In this document: one piece after another, positions 1-9,892 of the stretch
Layout: each line of letters begins with the position of its first letter
Numbering within the stretch: the first letter of the stretch is position 1
DNA from: Butyrivibrio hungatei NK4A153
Lineage (GTDB): Bacteria > Bacillota > Clostridia > Lachnospirales > Lachnospiraceae
Direction: 5' to 3'
Length of the DNA stretch: 64,000 nt
NCBI RefSeq assembly: GCF_000424465.1
Contig: NZ_AUJY01000001.1
Location: forward strand, 289,588-353,587
Program-made: the position numbers and the translations under genes
The notes under the pieces: generated by a model
What the model was told of the DNA's origin: nothing
The model's input: the letters and a program-made list of their open reading frames with translations, nothing else
Database searches by the model: none

Positions 1-2
1 TG

Positions 3-1736
3 TCTATCTTGGCCTATAAACAGACATCGTTTTCCGTGGCAAACGGAAACTATCTGATGTTTAATTATGGCGGATCATCGGCAGCAGCTGAATTTGATAA
101 GACAGGTGATTCTTCTTTATTATCTGCAAGTCCCAATGCAGGTGCATGGATGGGAACGAGAGTATTCATCGATTCCTATCAGGGCGCCAATGCCATTGAG
201 GGCACTCCTTATTGTGCGGTCTATGTAGAGCCGTTTTATGATTCACTCGGTGAAAAACTCGGTTATATTTCCACAGATATAAGACTTGATACATCTCTTG
301 TTGCGCTTGAAAGGATCAACCTCGGCGAAGGAAGCACATTTGCTTTTATAACTTCCGACGGCGTTGAGACCAACATGAACGGCAAGAGTAACGCAAACGA
401 AACAATCTTTGCCAATACAACATTCTTTGAAGATATTAAAGCATCTTCCGAGTCATCGGGAGTTGAGTGGATGAAAGATGCCACGGACAAAAAAGTATAT
501 CTATATGTCTATGCAAAAGTAGGAGAGTCCGGAGCGGTTATTTGCGGCCGTATTCCAGAGACTGTGATAAGCGGAAGCGTAAATAACATAAGAGTTGCAT
601 CTGTTATCGCAGTGATTCTTGCAACTGTTGTTTCTTCGATAGTCGGAATTATCGTTTCTAATAGCATCGGAAGCACGGTTAAGGGAATATCGGATGGATT
701 CGAACAGGCAGCACAGGGTGATCTTACAGTTTCAATTACTTCAAAGCGCCGTGATGAGTTTGGTGCACTTTCAGGTTCAGCAAGCAAAATGATAGAAAAT
801 ACCAAGCGACTTCTTCTTAAGATATCAGCGACCGCCGATTCTCTTAAGAAGTCCTCGGATGATATCGGAGGAGCATCAGAGTCGCTTGTTATCGCGTCCG
901 AAAATATTACGTCATCTGTCGATGAGATTAGGCTTGGTCTTGATCAGCAGGCACATGATGCGCAAGGATGTCTTGATGAAGCCGACGTACTGACAGATAA
1001 GATCGAAGTCGTAAGAAAGAATGTACAAGCGATCGGAGACATGGCATCAGATGCGGACGAATCTGTTAAGAACGGTATCGAAGCGGTAGAAAACCTTAAG
1101 ACAAAGGCGAATGAGACCAGCGAAGTTACCAATGGCGTTATAGAGGATATTGAAGCTCTCGCAAAAGAAACATCATCTATCGGAAATATCATTGCTACGA
1201 TCGATGAGATTGCAAGAAGAACAAATCTCCTTTCTCTTAACGCATCAATTGAGGCTGCAAGAGCGGGAGCTGCGGGAAAAGGTTTCTCCGTAGTTGCGGA
1301 GGAAATCAGAATGCTTGCCGAGCAGAGTGCTGTTTCTGCGGGTGAGATTGGAAATATCATCACAACGGTTACGGCAAAGACCGAGCAGACGGCGACCGCA
1401 GCCAAGCATGCGGAAGAAATCGTAAAACAGCAGGAAGAAGCGGTAGAAGCAACGCTTTCGGAATTCAATGTAATAAATGAAAACTTCAAGACGATTGCGG
1501 ATCATCTTAAAGAGATCGGACTTCAGGTGGCCGATATGGAAAAGGCGAAAGTCAATACACTTTCTGCTATTGACGGTATCTCGGCAGTTTCGGAAGAAGC
1601 GGCTGCTTCGTCTTCGGAAGTTGGAAATACGGCTCTTGATGCACAGAATGCGGCAAAGAATCTGAATGATGTCATCAAGGATCTTAGAGGCGCAGCTGAT
1701 TCACTGACAACAGAGCTCACGGGATTCAAGTTATGA
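3..1736 (+). CDS. Methyl-accepting chemotaxis protein, 5'-truncated by the window
   Basis: Membrane chemoreceptor that senses an extracellular ligand and controls CheA. The reading frame is open to the window edge, so the true start and first membrane helix lie upstream. Visible order: extracellular Cache-like sensor (about residues 1-185), a hydrophobic helix (about 195-217), HAMP linker (to about 270) and a long methylation/signalling coiled coil. The conserved hairpin tip is seen around [19 protein letters not shown], followed by [18 protein letters not shown]. The family is certain; the ligand cannot be read from sequence. The next gene is a solute-binding lipoprotein 38 bp downstream, so a link to peptide sensing is possible but inferred. 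Confidence 0.93.
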   Translation, partial: SILAYKQTSFSVANGNYLMFNYGGSSAAAEFDKTGDSSLLSASPNAGAWMGTRVFIDSYQGANAIEGTPYCAVYVEPFYDSLGEKLGYISTDIRLDTSLVALERINLGEGSTFAFITSDGVETNMNGKSNANETIFANTTFFEDIKASSESSGVEWMKDATDKKVYLYVYAKVGESGAVICGRIPETVISGSVNNIRVASVIAVILATVVSSIVGIIVSNSIGSTVKGISDGFEQAAQGDLTVSITSKRRDEFGALSGSASKMIENTKRLLLKISATADSLKKSSDDIGGASESLVIASENITSSVDEIRLGLDQQAHDAQGCLDEADVLTDKIEVVRKNVQAIGDMASDADESVKNGIEAVENLKTKANETSEVTNGVIEDIEALAKETSSIGNIIATIDEIARRTNLLSLNASIEAARAGAAGKGFSVVAEEIRMLAEQSAVSAGEIGNIITTVTAKTEQTATAAKHAEEIVKQQEEAVEATLSEFNVINENFKTIADHLKEIGLQVADMEKAKVNTLSAIDGISAVSEEAAASSSEVGNTALDAQNAAKNLNDVIKDLRGAADSLTTELTGFKL

Positions 1737-1774
1737 TGACCGGCGGACAATGATCAATAAGGAGGATTACACGC

Positions 1775-3820
1775 ATGAATAGAAAACATATTGCGCTGTC
1801 TCTTACGGTGGTTATAGTCTTGACGGTATCAGGATGCGGCAGCAGAAGTGTAAAATTAAATCAAAGAACAGAGTCTTTTACCGATACATCGTATGAGCAA
1901 CCGGCTTCTGAGGAAGCTGCAACGTCGCAGGCAGTCTCTGAAGTAAACAGAGGAAGCCTCAATTATTCGGAAGCACCTGAACTGTCAGCAAAGGTAGGTG
2001 ACGGAAGTCTTCCTGCTGTTGATAGCAGGCTCCCTATTAAAGAAGATGTCTTCATCGCACAGACGGATGCAACAGGAAATGCCCTTGAGATTGGCGAGTA
2101 CTGCGGAAATTGTAATATGCAGGGACTTTCCGGGTCATGGGGTATAGCAAGACCTGTGCTTGAGAGTATTATCAGGTACAACTGCGACGGTAGCTACGTT
2201 CCGAACGTAATTAAGAGCTATGAAGCAAATGAAGATTATACAGAATGGACGTTCAAATTAAGACAAGGAATGAAGTGGTCCGACGGCGATGATTTCAACG
2301 CGGACGACATTACATTCTGGTACTACATGGTTCATATCAACAATTATGATACAAAGGCAAGCTGGGAAGCACTCAAGGACAATGAGACGGGCGAATTCGC
2401 CGTGCTTAAAAAAGTTGACGATTATACCGTGACCTGGAAATTTGATACGCCCAAGTATCCCGGTGCTTTTATCGAGAACGGTGATCTTAAGTGGTGCTGG
2501 GCGCCTTCACATTACCTGATAGATCTTATCCCTGCGTCGCTATACGTAGAGAATGAATATTGGGAAAATACGGGGCTTTCCGACGGGCAGGTATTGGCTA
2601 ACGCCGCAGCTAAGGGAATGTCCTTTGAGTCTGTAGCCGATCTTGGAAAAAATGCCTGCTATTATTTCTGGAACGTTTCGGGAATTCCTACAGTAAACTC
2701 CTTTGTTTTGAGTACAGAGGAAGGGCACAACTCAAAAAGCTCGGAAATATGCATACTTGAAAGAAATCCGTATTACTGGAAAGTTGATGCGGAGGGCAAA
2801 CAGCTTCCGTATTTTGACAATATCTATATGTTCAATGAACTCGAAGATAAAACGGCGGCTTTTGCGAACGGCGAGCTTGATTATATGGATGTAGGAATGG
2901 AGCAGATAGGTTCAATGCTTTCGGAGCTTGGAGATGCAGCTATACTTAAGACGGTGCTTGGCTCGAGCTGGGGAGCGGATCAGCTGACATTTAACTATAC
3001 ATGTAAAGACAAGAACTATGCAGATCTTTTTGCAAATCCCGATTTCCGTCAGGCGGTTTCTATGTGCGTTGACCGTCAGGAAATATCACTTCGTATCTCG
3101 GAAGGATTCATGAGACCGGGACAGTGTGCGCCGTCAACGGGAAGCATGGGATATGACGAAGAGTGGTCCAAGAAGTGGACGGATTATGATTTTGCTTCAG
3201 CGCAGAAACTCCTTGAGGGCTGCGGACTTAAGCTTGGAGGCGACGGATATTATCACTTCGCGGACGGTTCGGACCTTTCAATCGATTTTGTATCTCTTGA
3301 TGGAAATGCAGATACCATATACAGCGCATTAAAGAGATATTTTGATTCCGCACACCTTAAGACAACTCTTACGGATTATGATGCGGAAACCTATGATCAG
3401 CTTATTGACGATAATGACTGGATTGCATCGATGTGTCCTCATATGGACGCCGGCGGACTTTCGTTAAGTGAGAGAGCGGCTGCTTTTGTACCGATAGCAC
3501 AGGCTGCCGAGTGGTATGGAGAGTACGGAACGTATTATACAGATCACAGCCTGGGAGTTGCGCCTACGGGAGATATGGAAAAGCTCGTCGAATACTATGA
3601 ACAGTGGATCAACACGGCGGACAGCGCCAAGAGAGATGAGATAGCATCTAGCATCTATGAACTTCACAAGAATAACCTCTGGTCCATAGCTTATGTAGAA
3701 GGCGCCAATTCCTACTGCCTCATAAATCCGAAGTTCCACAACTTCGCAAATAAGCTTGTAAGCAATGATCTGTATCAGTACATGAATATTTACCACTTTG
3801 AGACTTTATTCAAAAAGTGA
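1775..3820 (+). CDS. ABC transporter substrate-binding lipoprotein, peptide/nickel family 5
   Basis: Extracytoplasmic solute receptor of the SBP_bac_5 type (oligopeptide, dipeptide or nickel importers). Residues 1-21 form a lipoprotein signal with lipobox VSGC, then a Ser/Glu-rich linker of about 80 residues. The body carries family signatures such as YEANEDYTEWTFKLRQGMKW and WSDGDDFNADDITFWY. It is 681 residues, somewhat longer than typical OppA proteins. No permease or ATPase gene is adjacent, so it either works with a remote transporter or serves the chemoreceptor upstream. GGAGG precedes the ATG. A strong hairpin lies just after the stop. Confidence 0.92.
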   Translation: MNRKHIALSLTVVIVLTVSGCGSRSVKLNQRTESFTDTSYEQPASEEAATSQAVSEVNRGSLNYSEAPELSAKVGDGSLPAVDSRLPIKEDVFIAQTDATGNALEIGEYCGNCNMQGLSGSWGIARPVLESIIRYNCDGSYVPNVIKSYEANEDYTEWTFKLRQGMKWSDGDDFNADDITFWYYMVHINNYDTKASWEALKDNETGEFAVLKKVDDYTVTWKFDTPKYPGAFIENGDLKWCWAPSHYLIDLIPASLYVENEYWENTGLSDGQVLANAAAKGMSFESVADLGKNACYYFWNVSGIPTVNSFVLSTEEGHNSKSSEICILERNPYYWKVDAEGKQLPYFDNIYMFNELEDKTAAFANGELDYMDVGMEQIGSMLSELGDAAILKTVLGSSWGADQLTFNYTCKDKNYADLFANPDFRQAVSMCVDRQEISLRISEGFMRPGQCAPSTGSMGYDEEWSKKWTDYDFASAQKLLEGCGLKLGGDGYYHFADGSDLSIDFVSLDGNADTIYSALKRYFDSAHLKTTLTDYDAETYDQLIDDNDWIASMCPHMDAGGLSLSERAAAFVPIAQAAEWYGEYGTYYTDHSLGVAPTGDMEKLVEYYEQWINTADSAKRDEIASSIYELHKNNLWSIAYVEGANSYCLINPKFHNFANKLVSNDLYQYMNIYHFETLFKK

Positions 3821-3836
3821 TAGAATTTACCATTAT

Positions 3837-3870
3837 AAGTGCCATTAAGTGTAATAGCTTAATGGCACTT
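3837..3870 (+). terminator. Perfect 13-bp stem-loop between two genes
   Basis: Arms AAGTGCCATTAAG and CTTAATGGCACTT (3837-3849 and 3858-3870) pair perfectly around an 8-nt loop. No T-run follows, so it may be a 3' end-protecting hairpin or weak terminator of the binding-protein gene. It also lies 12-21 nt before the likely start of the next gene and could limit its translation. Confidence 0.55.
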
Positions 3871-3891
3871 AAGATTAATGGGATGGTAAAG

Positions 3892-5253
3892 ATGACATAC
3901 AGGATTATTGCTTTATTTTTTATGCTTGTGTTCTACGGCATATATTTTACTAAGATGATGCTTCAGAAAAAGAAGGGCATTGTCACCGATCAGATCGCAA
4001 AGGGGAAAAGCCGCGACAAAGGCTACTATATTGAGCTTACAATGAAGATCGCAACTTACCTCGCTCCGTTTGCCGAGGTTATATCGATTGTCCTCGGAAC
4101 GGTGGGCTTTCCACTGATGTTTAGGATCATTGGAATGTACTTTGCGTTTGTAGGAGACATTGTCTTTTTTACTTCTGTTTATACGATGCGCGACAGCTGG
4201 AGAGCGGGCGTTGCGGAAGATGATAAAGAGAAAAGAAATCTTGTGACGATAGGGATATATAACTACTCAAGAAACCCTGCATTTCTCGGATTCGACCTCG
4301 TGTACATCGGAATCCTTCTGATGTTCTTTAATTCGATACTTCTTGTAATATCTGTATTTGCGATGGTGATGCTACATCTGCAGATCTTACGTGAAGAGAA
4401 ATTCCTTGAAAAAATCTACGGAAGCGAATATACGCAGTACAAAGGCAGAACAAGCAGATATGCCGGAATGGGACGACCTACGCCGTCAAAGATCCTCATG
4501 TATATCTACTTTGTACTTACTATCTGGTCAGTTCTGTATTATTTCACATGCCTTGCGTACGGCGGAGGGCTGACGCTCTCGTGGGTATGGCTGTGGCTTA
4601 TAATAGCGGCATTTTCCGCACTTAGAGTTTTTATGCTAAAGCGCCGCATAGACGGAAGGGAAAAGAAAAAGCTTCCTGCGGCGGTTAAATGGATATACCG
4701 TGTTGTTTTCACAGTATTCCTGACATACTTCGCCGTAACCGAAGTTAAGATAATCCGCGCAATGAGCGCAAGACCAAAGGAAAACCTTGATTACATCATA
4801 GTTCTCGGCGCCGGACTTAAGGGGACCGAGCCGAGCAACCAGTACAAGGCAAGAATAAGAAAGGCAGCAGAGTACCTTGATGAAAATGAGAATACAAAGA
4901 TCATAGCATCGGGCGGTCAGGGAAACGATGAGGAGATAAGCGAGGCTGAGTGCGCAAAGAGAAAGCTCGTAAGCCAATACGGAATCGATGAGAGCAGGAT
5001 CATTCCGGAAGAAAAGTCTACCGACACGGAGGAGAACCTTAGATACAGCCTTGAGATAATAGGTGACCCTACTATATCTACAGGTATAGTGACCAACGGC
5101 TTTCACGAGCTCAGAGCTATGTCGATTGCCAAAAGAGAAGGGTATAAGAACGTTTATTCAGTCCCTGCGAAAACTCTTTTTCCATGCGGAATTCACTATG
5201 TTGTCAGGGAGTTCTTTGGCATGACGGAGTTCTATATAAAAAATATTTATTGA
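3892..5253 (+). CDS. Fusion: isoprenylcysteine-methyltransferase-like membrane domain plus YdcF-like DUF218 domain
   Basis: About 453 residues. The N-terminal half is polytopic and resembles ICMT/PEMT-type membrane methyltransferases: it contains TIGIYNYSRNPAFLGF and a following LREEKFLEKIYGSEYTQYK, the usual substrate/SAM-loop region. After further helices, the last ~150 residues are a DUF218/YdcF-like domain with YIIVLGAGL, KIIASGGQGNDEEISEAE, ESRIIPEEKSTDTEENL and TNGFHELRAM. DUF218 proteins are envelope-associated and in some cases linked to peptidoglycan or vancomycin sensitivity. The frame is open from 3817, overlapping the previous stop, but the hydrophobic start MTYRIIALFF at 3892 (or 3883) is more likely. 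Exact biochemical role unknown. Confidence 0.8.
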   Translation: MTYRIIALFFMLVFYGIYFTKMMLQKKKGIVTDQIAKGKSRDKGYYIELTMKIATYLAPFAEVISIVLGTVGFPLMFRIIGMYFAFVGDIVFFTSVYTMRDSWRAGVAEDDKEKRNLVTIGIYNYSRNPAFLGFDLVYIGILLMFFNSILLVISVFAMVMLHLQILREEKFLEKIYGSEYTQYKGRTSRYAGMGRPTPSKILMYIYFVLTIWSVLYYFTCLAYGGGLTLSWVWLWLIIAAFSALRVFMLKRRIDGREKKKLPAAVKWIYRVVFTVFLTYFAVTEVKIIRAMSARPKENLDYIIVLGAGLKGTEPSNQYKARIRKAAEYLDENENTKIIASGGQGNDEEISEAECAKRKLVSQYGIDESRIIPEEKSTDTEENLRYSLEIIGDPTISTGIVTNGFHELRAMSIAKREGYKNVYSVPAKTLFPCGIHYVVREFFGMTEFYIKNIY

Positions 5254-5335
5254 TTTATAAAATGGCTAAAATGATAAAAATGCTATATAATAATTTTTAT
5301 GTAACATTTAGTTTTAAAATATATATAGGATGTGT

Positions 5336-6076
5336 ATGAAAAAATTAAAAGTTATATTATTATCTTTGCTTAGCGTTTTAGCGCTTTCCGGTTGTGTCAG
5401 ATTTGAGACGACAATGGATGTTAAGCTAAACGGCAAGATGGACGTGGCCATATGCTATGCAATGGTAGATATGGGCGACAGGGACCTTGAAGAAATCCTA
5501 TCGGAAGAGCAGATGGAGGATTACAAAGAGGACGGCTGGGACGTTGAAGGCTACAAGGACGGAGGATATTCCGGATATATTATCAGGAAAGAAAACGTCT
5601 CTGCGAACGAACTCAGCGATATTTCCGATGAATTCAAGTCGCTTAAGCTTACGAGAAAAGGCATTAAATACTCGCTTGAGTGGGATATATTCCGCGATGC
5701 GAGAGACAGGGATTTCTCCGGCGATTACAGAAGCTATGTTAAGATGAGCGGTGCGCATATGAAGCTTACCGTCAATCTTCCGGCGAAGGCCCGGGCACAC
5801 AATGCCACGCATGTTTCGAGGGATGGAAAGACCTATGAGTGGGATCTTCTTAACTTTGACGATCCCGACGGAATATACCTCGATTTCATGCTTATCGATT
5901 TTAAGCTGGTGGCAGCAGCTGTGGGCTTATTGCTTGCTCTTATCATAGTTGAGGTCGCAATATTCAAATGGCTTAAGAACAGGAAAAAGTCAGAAAAGAG
6001 CGGTACAAGCGCAGGTAGTAAACTCCTAAGCTCGCTTAAGTCACTGGCTCCAAAAGGCAAAGGTAAGAAAAAATGA
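5336..6076 (+). CDS. LppM-like lipoprotein with C-terminal membrane anchor
   Basis: 246 residues. A signal peptide ends in the lipobox LSGC, so the protein should be lipid-anchored outside the membrane. The extracytoplasmic part begins VRFETTMDVKLNGKMDVAI, as in LppM-type (DUF3153-like) domains; a single hydrophobic helix (about 200-222) and a Lys-rich cytoplasmic tail follow. The start at 5336 is preceded by AGGATG; an ATG at 5330 overlaps that site and is less likely. Function unknown. A clear terminator follows immediately. Confidence 0.75.
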   Translation: MKKLKVILLSLLSVLALSGCVRFETTMDVKLNGKMDVAICYAMVDMGDRDLEEILSEEQMEDYKEDGWDVEGYKDGGYSGYIIRKENVSANELSDISDEFKSLKLTRKGIKYSLEWDIFRDARDRDFSGDYRSYVKMSGAHMKLTVNLPAKARAHNATHVSRDGKTYEWDLLNFDDPDGIYLDFMLIDFKLVAAAVGLLLALIIVEVAIFKWLKNRKKSEKSGTSAGSKLLSSLKSLAPKGKGKKK

Positions 6077-6080
6077 GAAA

Positions 6081-6127
6081 GTGCGGTTGCTTGAGATATA
6101 CAGACTCTTGCAACCGCGCTTTTTTTC
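6081..6127 (+). terminator. Rho-independent terminator after the LppM-like gene
   Basis: A 10-bp stem, GTGCGGTTGC with GCAACCGCGC (6081-6090 and 6110-6119, one G-U pair), is followed directly by eight residues dominated by T. Confidence 0.9.
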
Positions 6128-6256
6128 TAACTTTATAACGCACATATCGCATCTGATGCGACAGCAGTGCGGATATATAGCTTTCGTGTATGTAAACGAT
6201 ATGTTACAATATGATTAATGTTTTAGAAGAGGTTTAGATGGAGGAGGATATCGTAG

Positions 6257-8281
6257 ATGAAAAACGGTTTAAAAGTAGCGCTGCTTTCCATTGCGTTATG
6301 TGCCCAGTTATTCGTCCCTGCGCTTAAAGTTCAGGCGGCTACGACAATAACTGAGAATAAAACTGGTAATCAAGACGGATATGATTACGAACTTTGGAAA
6401 GATGGCGGAAACACTAGCATGACGCTGAATTCAGGTGGAACATTCAGCTGTCAGTGGAGTAACATAGGAAATGCACTTTTCAGAAAGGGTAAGAAGTTCG
6501 ACAGCACAAAGACATATCAGCAGTTAGGCAATATTTCTTTTGATTATGGATGTGACTACAAGCCGAACGGAAACTCTTATCTTTGTGTATATGGTTGGAC
6601 AAAAGACCCTATGATCGAGTATTACATCGTAGACAGTTGGGGCTCATGGCGTCCACCCGGAGGATCACCAAAGGGTCAGATCCAGGTTGACGGTGGAACA
6701 TATGATGTTTACGAGACAACTCGTGTAAATCAGCCTTCAATCGAAGGTAACAAGACTTTCAAGCAGTATTTCAGTGTTCGTACTCAAAAGAGAACAAGTG
6801 GAACTATCAGCGTTTCTGAGCACTTCAAGGCTTGGGAAAAGATGGGAATGGGGCTTGGAAAGATTTATGAAGCAGCTCTTAATATCGAGGGATATCAGAG
6901 TAGCGGATCTGCCAATGTTTATAAGAATGACATGAAGGTTGGCGGCTCATCTTCAAGTAATAATAACAATAACAACAGTAACAAGAACAATAATAATAAC
7001 AATAATAACAACAATAATAATAACAATAACAAGAATAATAACAACAATAACAATAACAATGGTGGCAACAATAACGGCGGAAACAACGGCTGGAATTGGG
7101 GCAACTGGTGGAACTGGGGAAACAACAGCGGAAACAATAACAACAACAGCAACAACGGCGGCAGTGCTCAGAATTCCGCAACAGTTCAGTGTGAGTCCAT
7201 GACTAAGAGCGGACAGTACGCTGATACCATCGGATCACCTTTTAACGGAATGGCTCTTTATGCAAATAATGATAAGCTCAGCTTTACGCAGAACTTTGCA
7301 AGCGACACAAGTGATTTCACACTTCGTGGATGCTCAAATAACAACAACATGGCAAGAGTTGATCTTAAGATCGGCGGCCAGAACAAGGGTACATTCTACT
7401 ATGGCGGACCTTATCCGGCTGAATATACGATCAAGAACGTTAAGCACGGCACAGGAAACCAGACTGTAGAGCTTGTTGTAACAGCTGATAACAATCAGTG
7501 GGATGCTTACGTTGATTACCTTAAGTTCAGCGGTGCGGGCTCAAATTCAGGCGCAAGCAACAACGGACAGAATAAGAACAATAATAATAACAATAATAAC
7601 AATGCTGCAAAGAATAACAACAATAACAACGCAGCAAATAACAGCAACGCAAACCAGAATAATAACAAGAACCAGAAGCTTATCGCTCTTACATTTGACG
7701 ATGGCCCTACAAGCACAACAAACGAAGTGCTTGATATTCTTCAGAAGTACAATGTTAAGGCTACATTCTTTCTTATCGGACAGAATATTAACCAGAACAC
7801 TGTAAACACAATGAAGAGACAGGTTAACATGGGATGTGAACTTGCAAGCCATTCTTTCACTCATCAGGATATGTCAAGAATGAGTGCTCAGCAGATAAAG
7901 GATGAGCAGCAGCGCACAGCAACTGCAATTAAGAATGCTGTAGGCGCAGATGTAAAGTTCTTCAGACCACCTTACATTGCAATCAGCAACACAATGTATC
8001 AGAACATTGACGTTCCTTTCATTCAGGGAACAATGCACAATGACTGGCTTGATAACACATCAGCTCAGCAGAGAGCGCAGTCGGTACTTAACGGCGCAAG
8101 AGACGGACAGATTGTTCTTCTTCACGATTTCCAGGGAAATTCGAAGACAGTCCAGGCTCTTCCTCAGATCATCGAGGGACTCCAGAAGCAGGGCTATACT
8201 TTTGTAACAGTAAGTGAGCTTTTCCAGAAGAAGGGCGTTAATCCTAACGTTGAGTACAAGATTTGGTCAGCAACATATTGA
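6257..8281 (+). CDS. Secreted modular xylanase: GH11 - poly-Asn - CBM36-like - poly-Asn - CE4 deacetylase
   Basis: Extracellular enzyme cutting the xylan backbone and removing acetyl groups. Signal peptide to about residue 27. GH11 catalytic domain about 30-230: nucleophile Glu121 in [17 protein letters not shown] and acid/base Glu211 in [14 protein letters not shown]. An Asn-rich linker and a Trp/Asn-rich patch ([11 protein letters not shown], about 280-290) follow. A beta-sandwich resembling calcium-dependent xylan-binding CBM36 lies at about 310-427, then a second Asn linker. The last domain (about 475-660) is NodB/CE4: TFDDGP, HSFTH and RPPY give the metal Asp-His-His and catalytic residues, with VLLHDF near the end. 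SD GGAGGAGG. Same layout as I recall for Pseudobutyrivibrio XynT. Confidence 0.96.
   Translation: MKNGLKVALLSIALCAQLFVPALKVQAATTITENKTGNQDGYDYELWKDGGNTSMTLNSGGTFSCQWSNIGNALFRKGKKFDSTKTYQQLGNISFDYGCDYKPNGNSYLCVYGWTKDPMIEYYIVDSWGSWRPPGGSPKGQIQVDGGTYDVYETTRVNQPSIEGNKTFKQYFSVRTQKRTSGTISVSEHFKAWEKMGMGLGKIYEAALNIEGYQSSGSANVYKNDMKVGGSSSSNNNNNNSNKNNNNNNNNNNNNNNNKNNNNNNNNNGGNNNGGNNGWNWGNWWNWGNNSGNNNNNSNNGGSAQNSATVQCESMTKSGQYADTIGSPFNGMALYANNDKLSFTQNFASDTSDFTLRGCSNNNNMARVDLKIGGQNKGTFYYGGPYPAEYTIKNVKHGTGNQTVELVVTADNNQWDAYVDYLKFSGAGSNSGASNNGQNKNNNNNNNNNAAKNNNNNNAANNSNANQNNNKNQKLIALTFDDGPTSTTNEVLDILQKYNVKATFFLIGQNINQNTVNTMKRQVNMGCELASHSFTHQDMSRMSAQQIKDEQQRTATAIKNAVGADVKFFRPPYIAISNTMYQNIDVPFIQGTMHNDWLDNTSAQQRAQSVLNGARDGQIVLLHDFQGNSKTVQALPQIIEGLQKQGYTFVTVSELFQKKGVNPNVEYKIWSATY
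6955..7065 (+). repeat. AAY microsatellite coding the first poly-Asn linker
   Basis: Runs of AAT/AAC/AAG codons encode an almost pure Asn linker with occasional Ser and Lys. A second run lies at about 7565-7675. The repeats are prone to slippage, so linker length may vary between strains. Both linkers lie between domains and can change without damaging a fold. Confidence 0.85.
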
Positions 8282-8329
8282 TATATTAAATGGGGAAAAA
8301 ATAAACAGGTAGGTTACAAATATATATTA

Positions 8330-8370
8330 AAAGAGAAGGCAGCTAAATATGGCTGTCTTCTCTTTGATTT
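8330..8370. terminator. Terminator between convergent xylanase and YitT genes
   Basis: A 14-bp stem (8330-8343 with 8352-8365, one G-U pair) with A-rich left and T-rich right flank; usable from either strand. Confidence 0.85.
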
Positions 8371-8478
8371 ACTAAAACTTCCCGCACCATGTATCCAAAC
8401 CCACAGTCAATATAATTTCGATGAAATACAGCAAAAAGACTGCACTTACGATCTCCTGATGGGGGGAGTTTTAAAGCT

Positions 8479-9354
8479 TTAGTCTTCCGGAATACGATAG
8501 AAGCGTCCCGAGACTCTCTCGGATTTGAATACGTTTACAAATGAGGCGGGATCAAATTCCTTAATTGCATTGATTATCTGGGTTACCTGAGTGGCGGTGA
8601 TAACTGAGTATACAACGGATTTATCTTCGTCGCCCTCGTGGGAGCCTCTGCCGTAGATTATTGTAGAGCCGTGATTTGACATTTTGTAAATCAGGGCACT
8701 TATCTCGTCAGGGAACCGCGTTACAATGAACAGCGTAGTTTGCTGGTATTTACGGTACAGTACGTGGATCACTGTCGTAGATACGTATTGGAATACAATG
8801 GAATAAAGAGCCCTTTCCCAGCCGAACAAAGCGCCGGCGGTAATGAGGATACAGGCATTAACATATAATGCAACATTGAAGCCGTCAAAACCTTTTTTGT
8901 ACAGATAAATAGCTATAAAGTCTATTCCTCCGCTAGTTGCATCCATCAAAAGGCAAAGGCTTATAGCCACTCCGTTTATGATGCCTCCGAATATACTTAT
9001 CAGTATAAGGTCGTTGGTTATCACATAGCCGGGAATAAGATCGGCCAGAATACCTGTGAGCAAGATAACAATGCATGAAAGCGAAGTGAACTTTTTTCCT
9101 ATATACTTAAAACCTATAAAAACGGGAACAACGTTTATGGCGACGTTAATAGGAGTATAGGGAATCTTGATTCCTATAAATCTATCAGCAATCTCCTGTA
9201 TCAGAAGTGTCAATCCGGTCGCTCCTCCGGGTAAGATACCTCCTGTTCTGACAAAAGATTTGATATTAAGCGCAAATACCACAGAAGCAATAGTCACCAC
9301 AACAAAACGAAGCGACATCCATCTGTAATTATTTCCTTTAATCTTTTCGTTCAT
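8479..9354 (-). CDS. YitT family membrane protein (DUF161 + DUF2179)
   Basis: 291 residues. Five to six hydrophobic helices in the N-terminal two thirds, including GGILPGGATGLTLLIQ and GGIINGVAISLCLLMDATSGG, the glycine-rich signatures of YitT/YpjC proteins. The C-terminal ~80 residues form a soluble DUF2179 domain (GRGSHEGDEDKSVVYSVI). Members are common, often duplicated, in Firmicutes; their transported substrate or role is not established. AAGGA lies 9 nt before the ATG. Transcribed on the minus strand, convergent with the xylanase. Confidence 0.92.
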   Translation of the reverse strand: MNEKIKGNNYRWMSLRFVVVTIASVVFALNIKSFVRTGGILPGGATGLTLLIQEIADRFIGIKIPYTPINVAINVVPVFIGFKYIGKKFTSLSCIVILLTGILADLIPGYVITNDLILISIFGGIINGVAISLCLLMDATSGGIDFIAIYLYKKGFDGFNVALYVNACILITAGALFGWERALYSIVFQYVSTTVIHVLYRKYQQTTLFIVTRFPDEISALIYKMSNHGSTIIYGRGSHEGDEDKSVVYSVITATQVTQIINAIKEFDPASFVNVFKSERVSGRFYRIPED

Positions 9355-9442
9355 CTCAGACCATCCTTACATATTCGTTTCTTCCCTATAATTATATCAT
9401 TAGAGTATAATTTAATAAAAAGAAACAGGAGGCGTATACGCT

Positions 9443-9871
9443 ATGGCGTTTAACATTGATAAGATTTTTGAAAGCTATGAGCCTTTTAGCAGGATAACTA
9501 CTAAAAAAGAGTACGAGAACCGGATGAGCACCTTTCAGGCTGAAAGATACTCTTATCTTAGTGAACTTACAGAGGCCACGGATATGGCAGTAGCTTCAAA
9601 TGCTTTTTGCGACGGTGTACATGAGAAGTTTAAGAAGTTTGGCAAGGTTCGCACGGGAACGTTAATGGACTTAAACTGCTTCCTCATTTACTACATTTTT
9701 CCCGCTATTCTTAAGAATGAGGGAGAAAGAGCTTCGGCTATATGCGACACTCTTAGGGATACCTGGAACAGCCGCTTTAAGTGTGACATAAACTATACGG
9801 ATTACGATAGCTTAATGAGTGGATTTAAGAAAAAGCTGCTGGGAATTGCGGTTGAAGAAGAGGACAAATAA
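9443..9871 (+). CDS. Hypothetical protein, 142 aa
   Basis: I do not recognise this family. It is a soluble, predominantly helical, charged protein with no signal peptide or membrane segment; the middle has a hydrophobic stretch (LMDLNCFLIYYIFPAIL) that could form a helix-bundle core. A good ribosome site (AGGAGG, 9 nt before ATG) and a -10-like TATAAT at 9416-9421 support a real gene. The next gene begins about 20 bp downstream and is likely co-transcribed. Confidence 0.75.
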   Translation: MAFNIDKIFESYEPFSRITTKKEYENRMSTFQAERYSYLSELTEATDMAVASNAFCDGVHEKFKKFGKVRTGTLMDLNCFLIYYIFPAILKNEGERASAICDTLRDTWNSRFKCDINYTDYDSLMSGFKKKLLGIAVEEEDK

Positions 9872-9892
9872 TAGAAGTGGGAGAGTATGTTC

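Noticed and set aside
6879..7202. Long open frames opposite and alongside the poly-Asn linker (Leu-, Cys- or Ile/Thr-rich)
   Set aside because: They are reading-frame shadows of the AAY microsatellite; the real protein is the in-frame xylanase.
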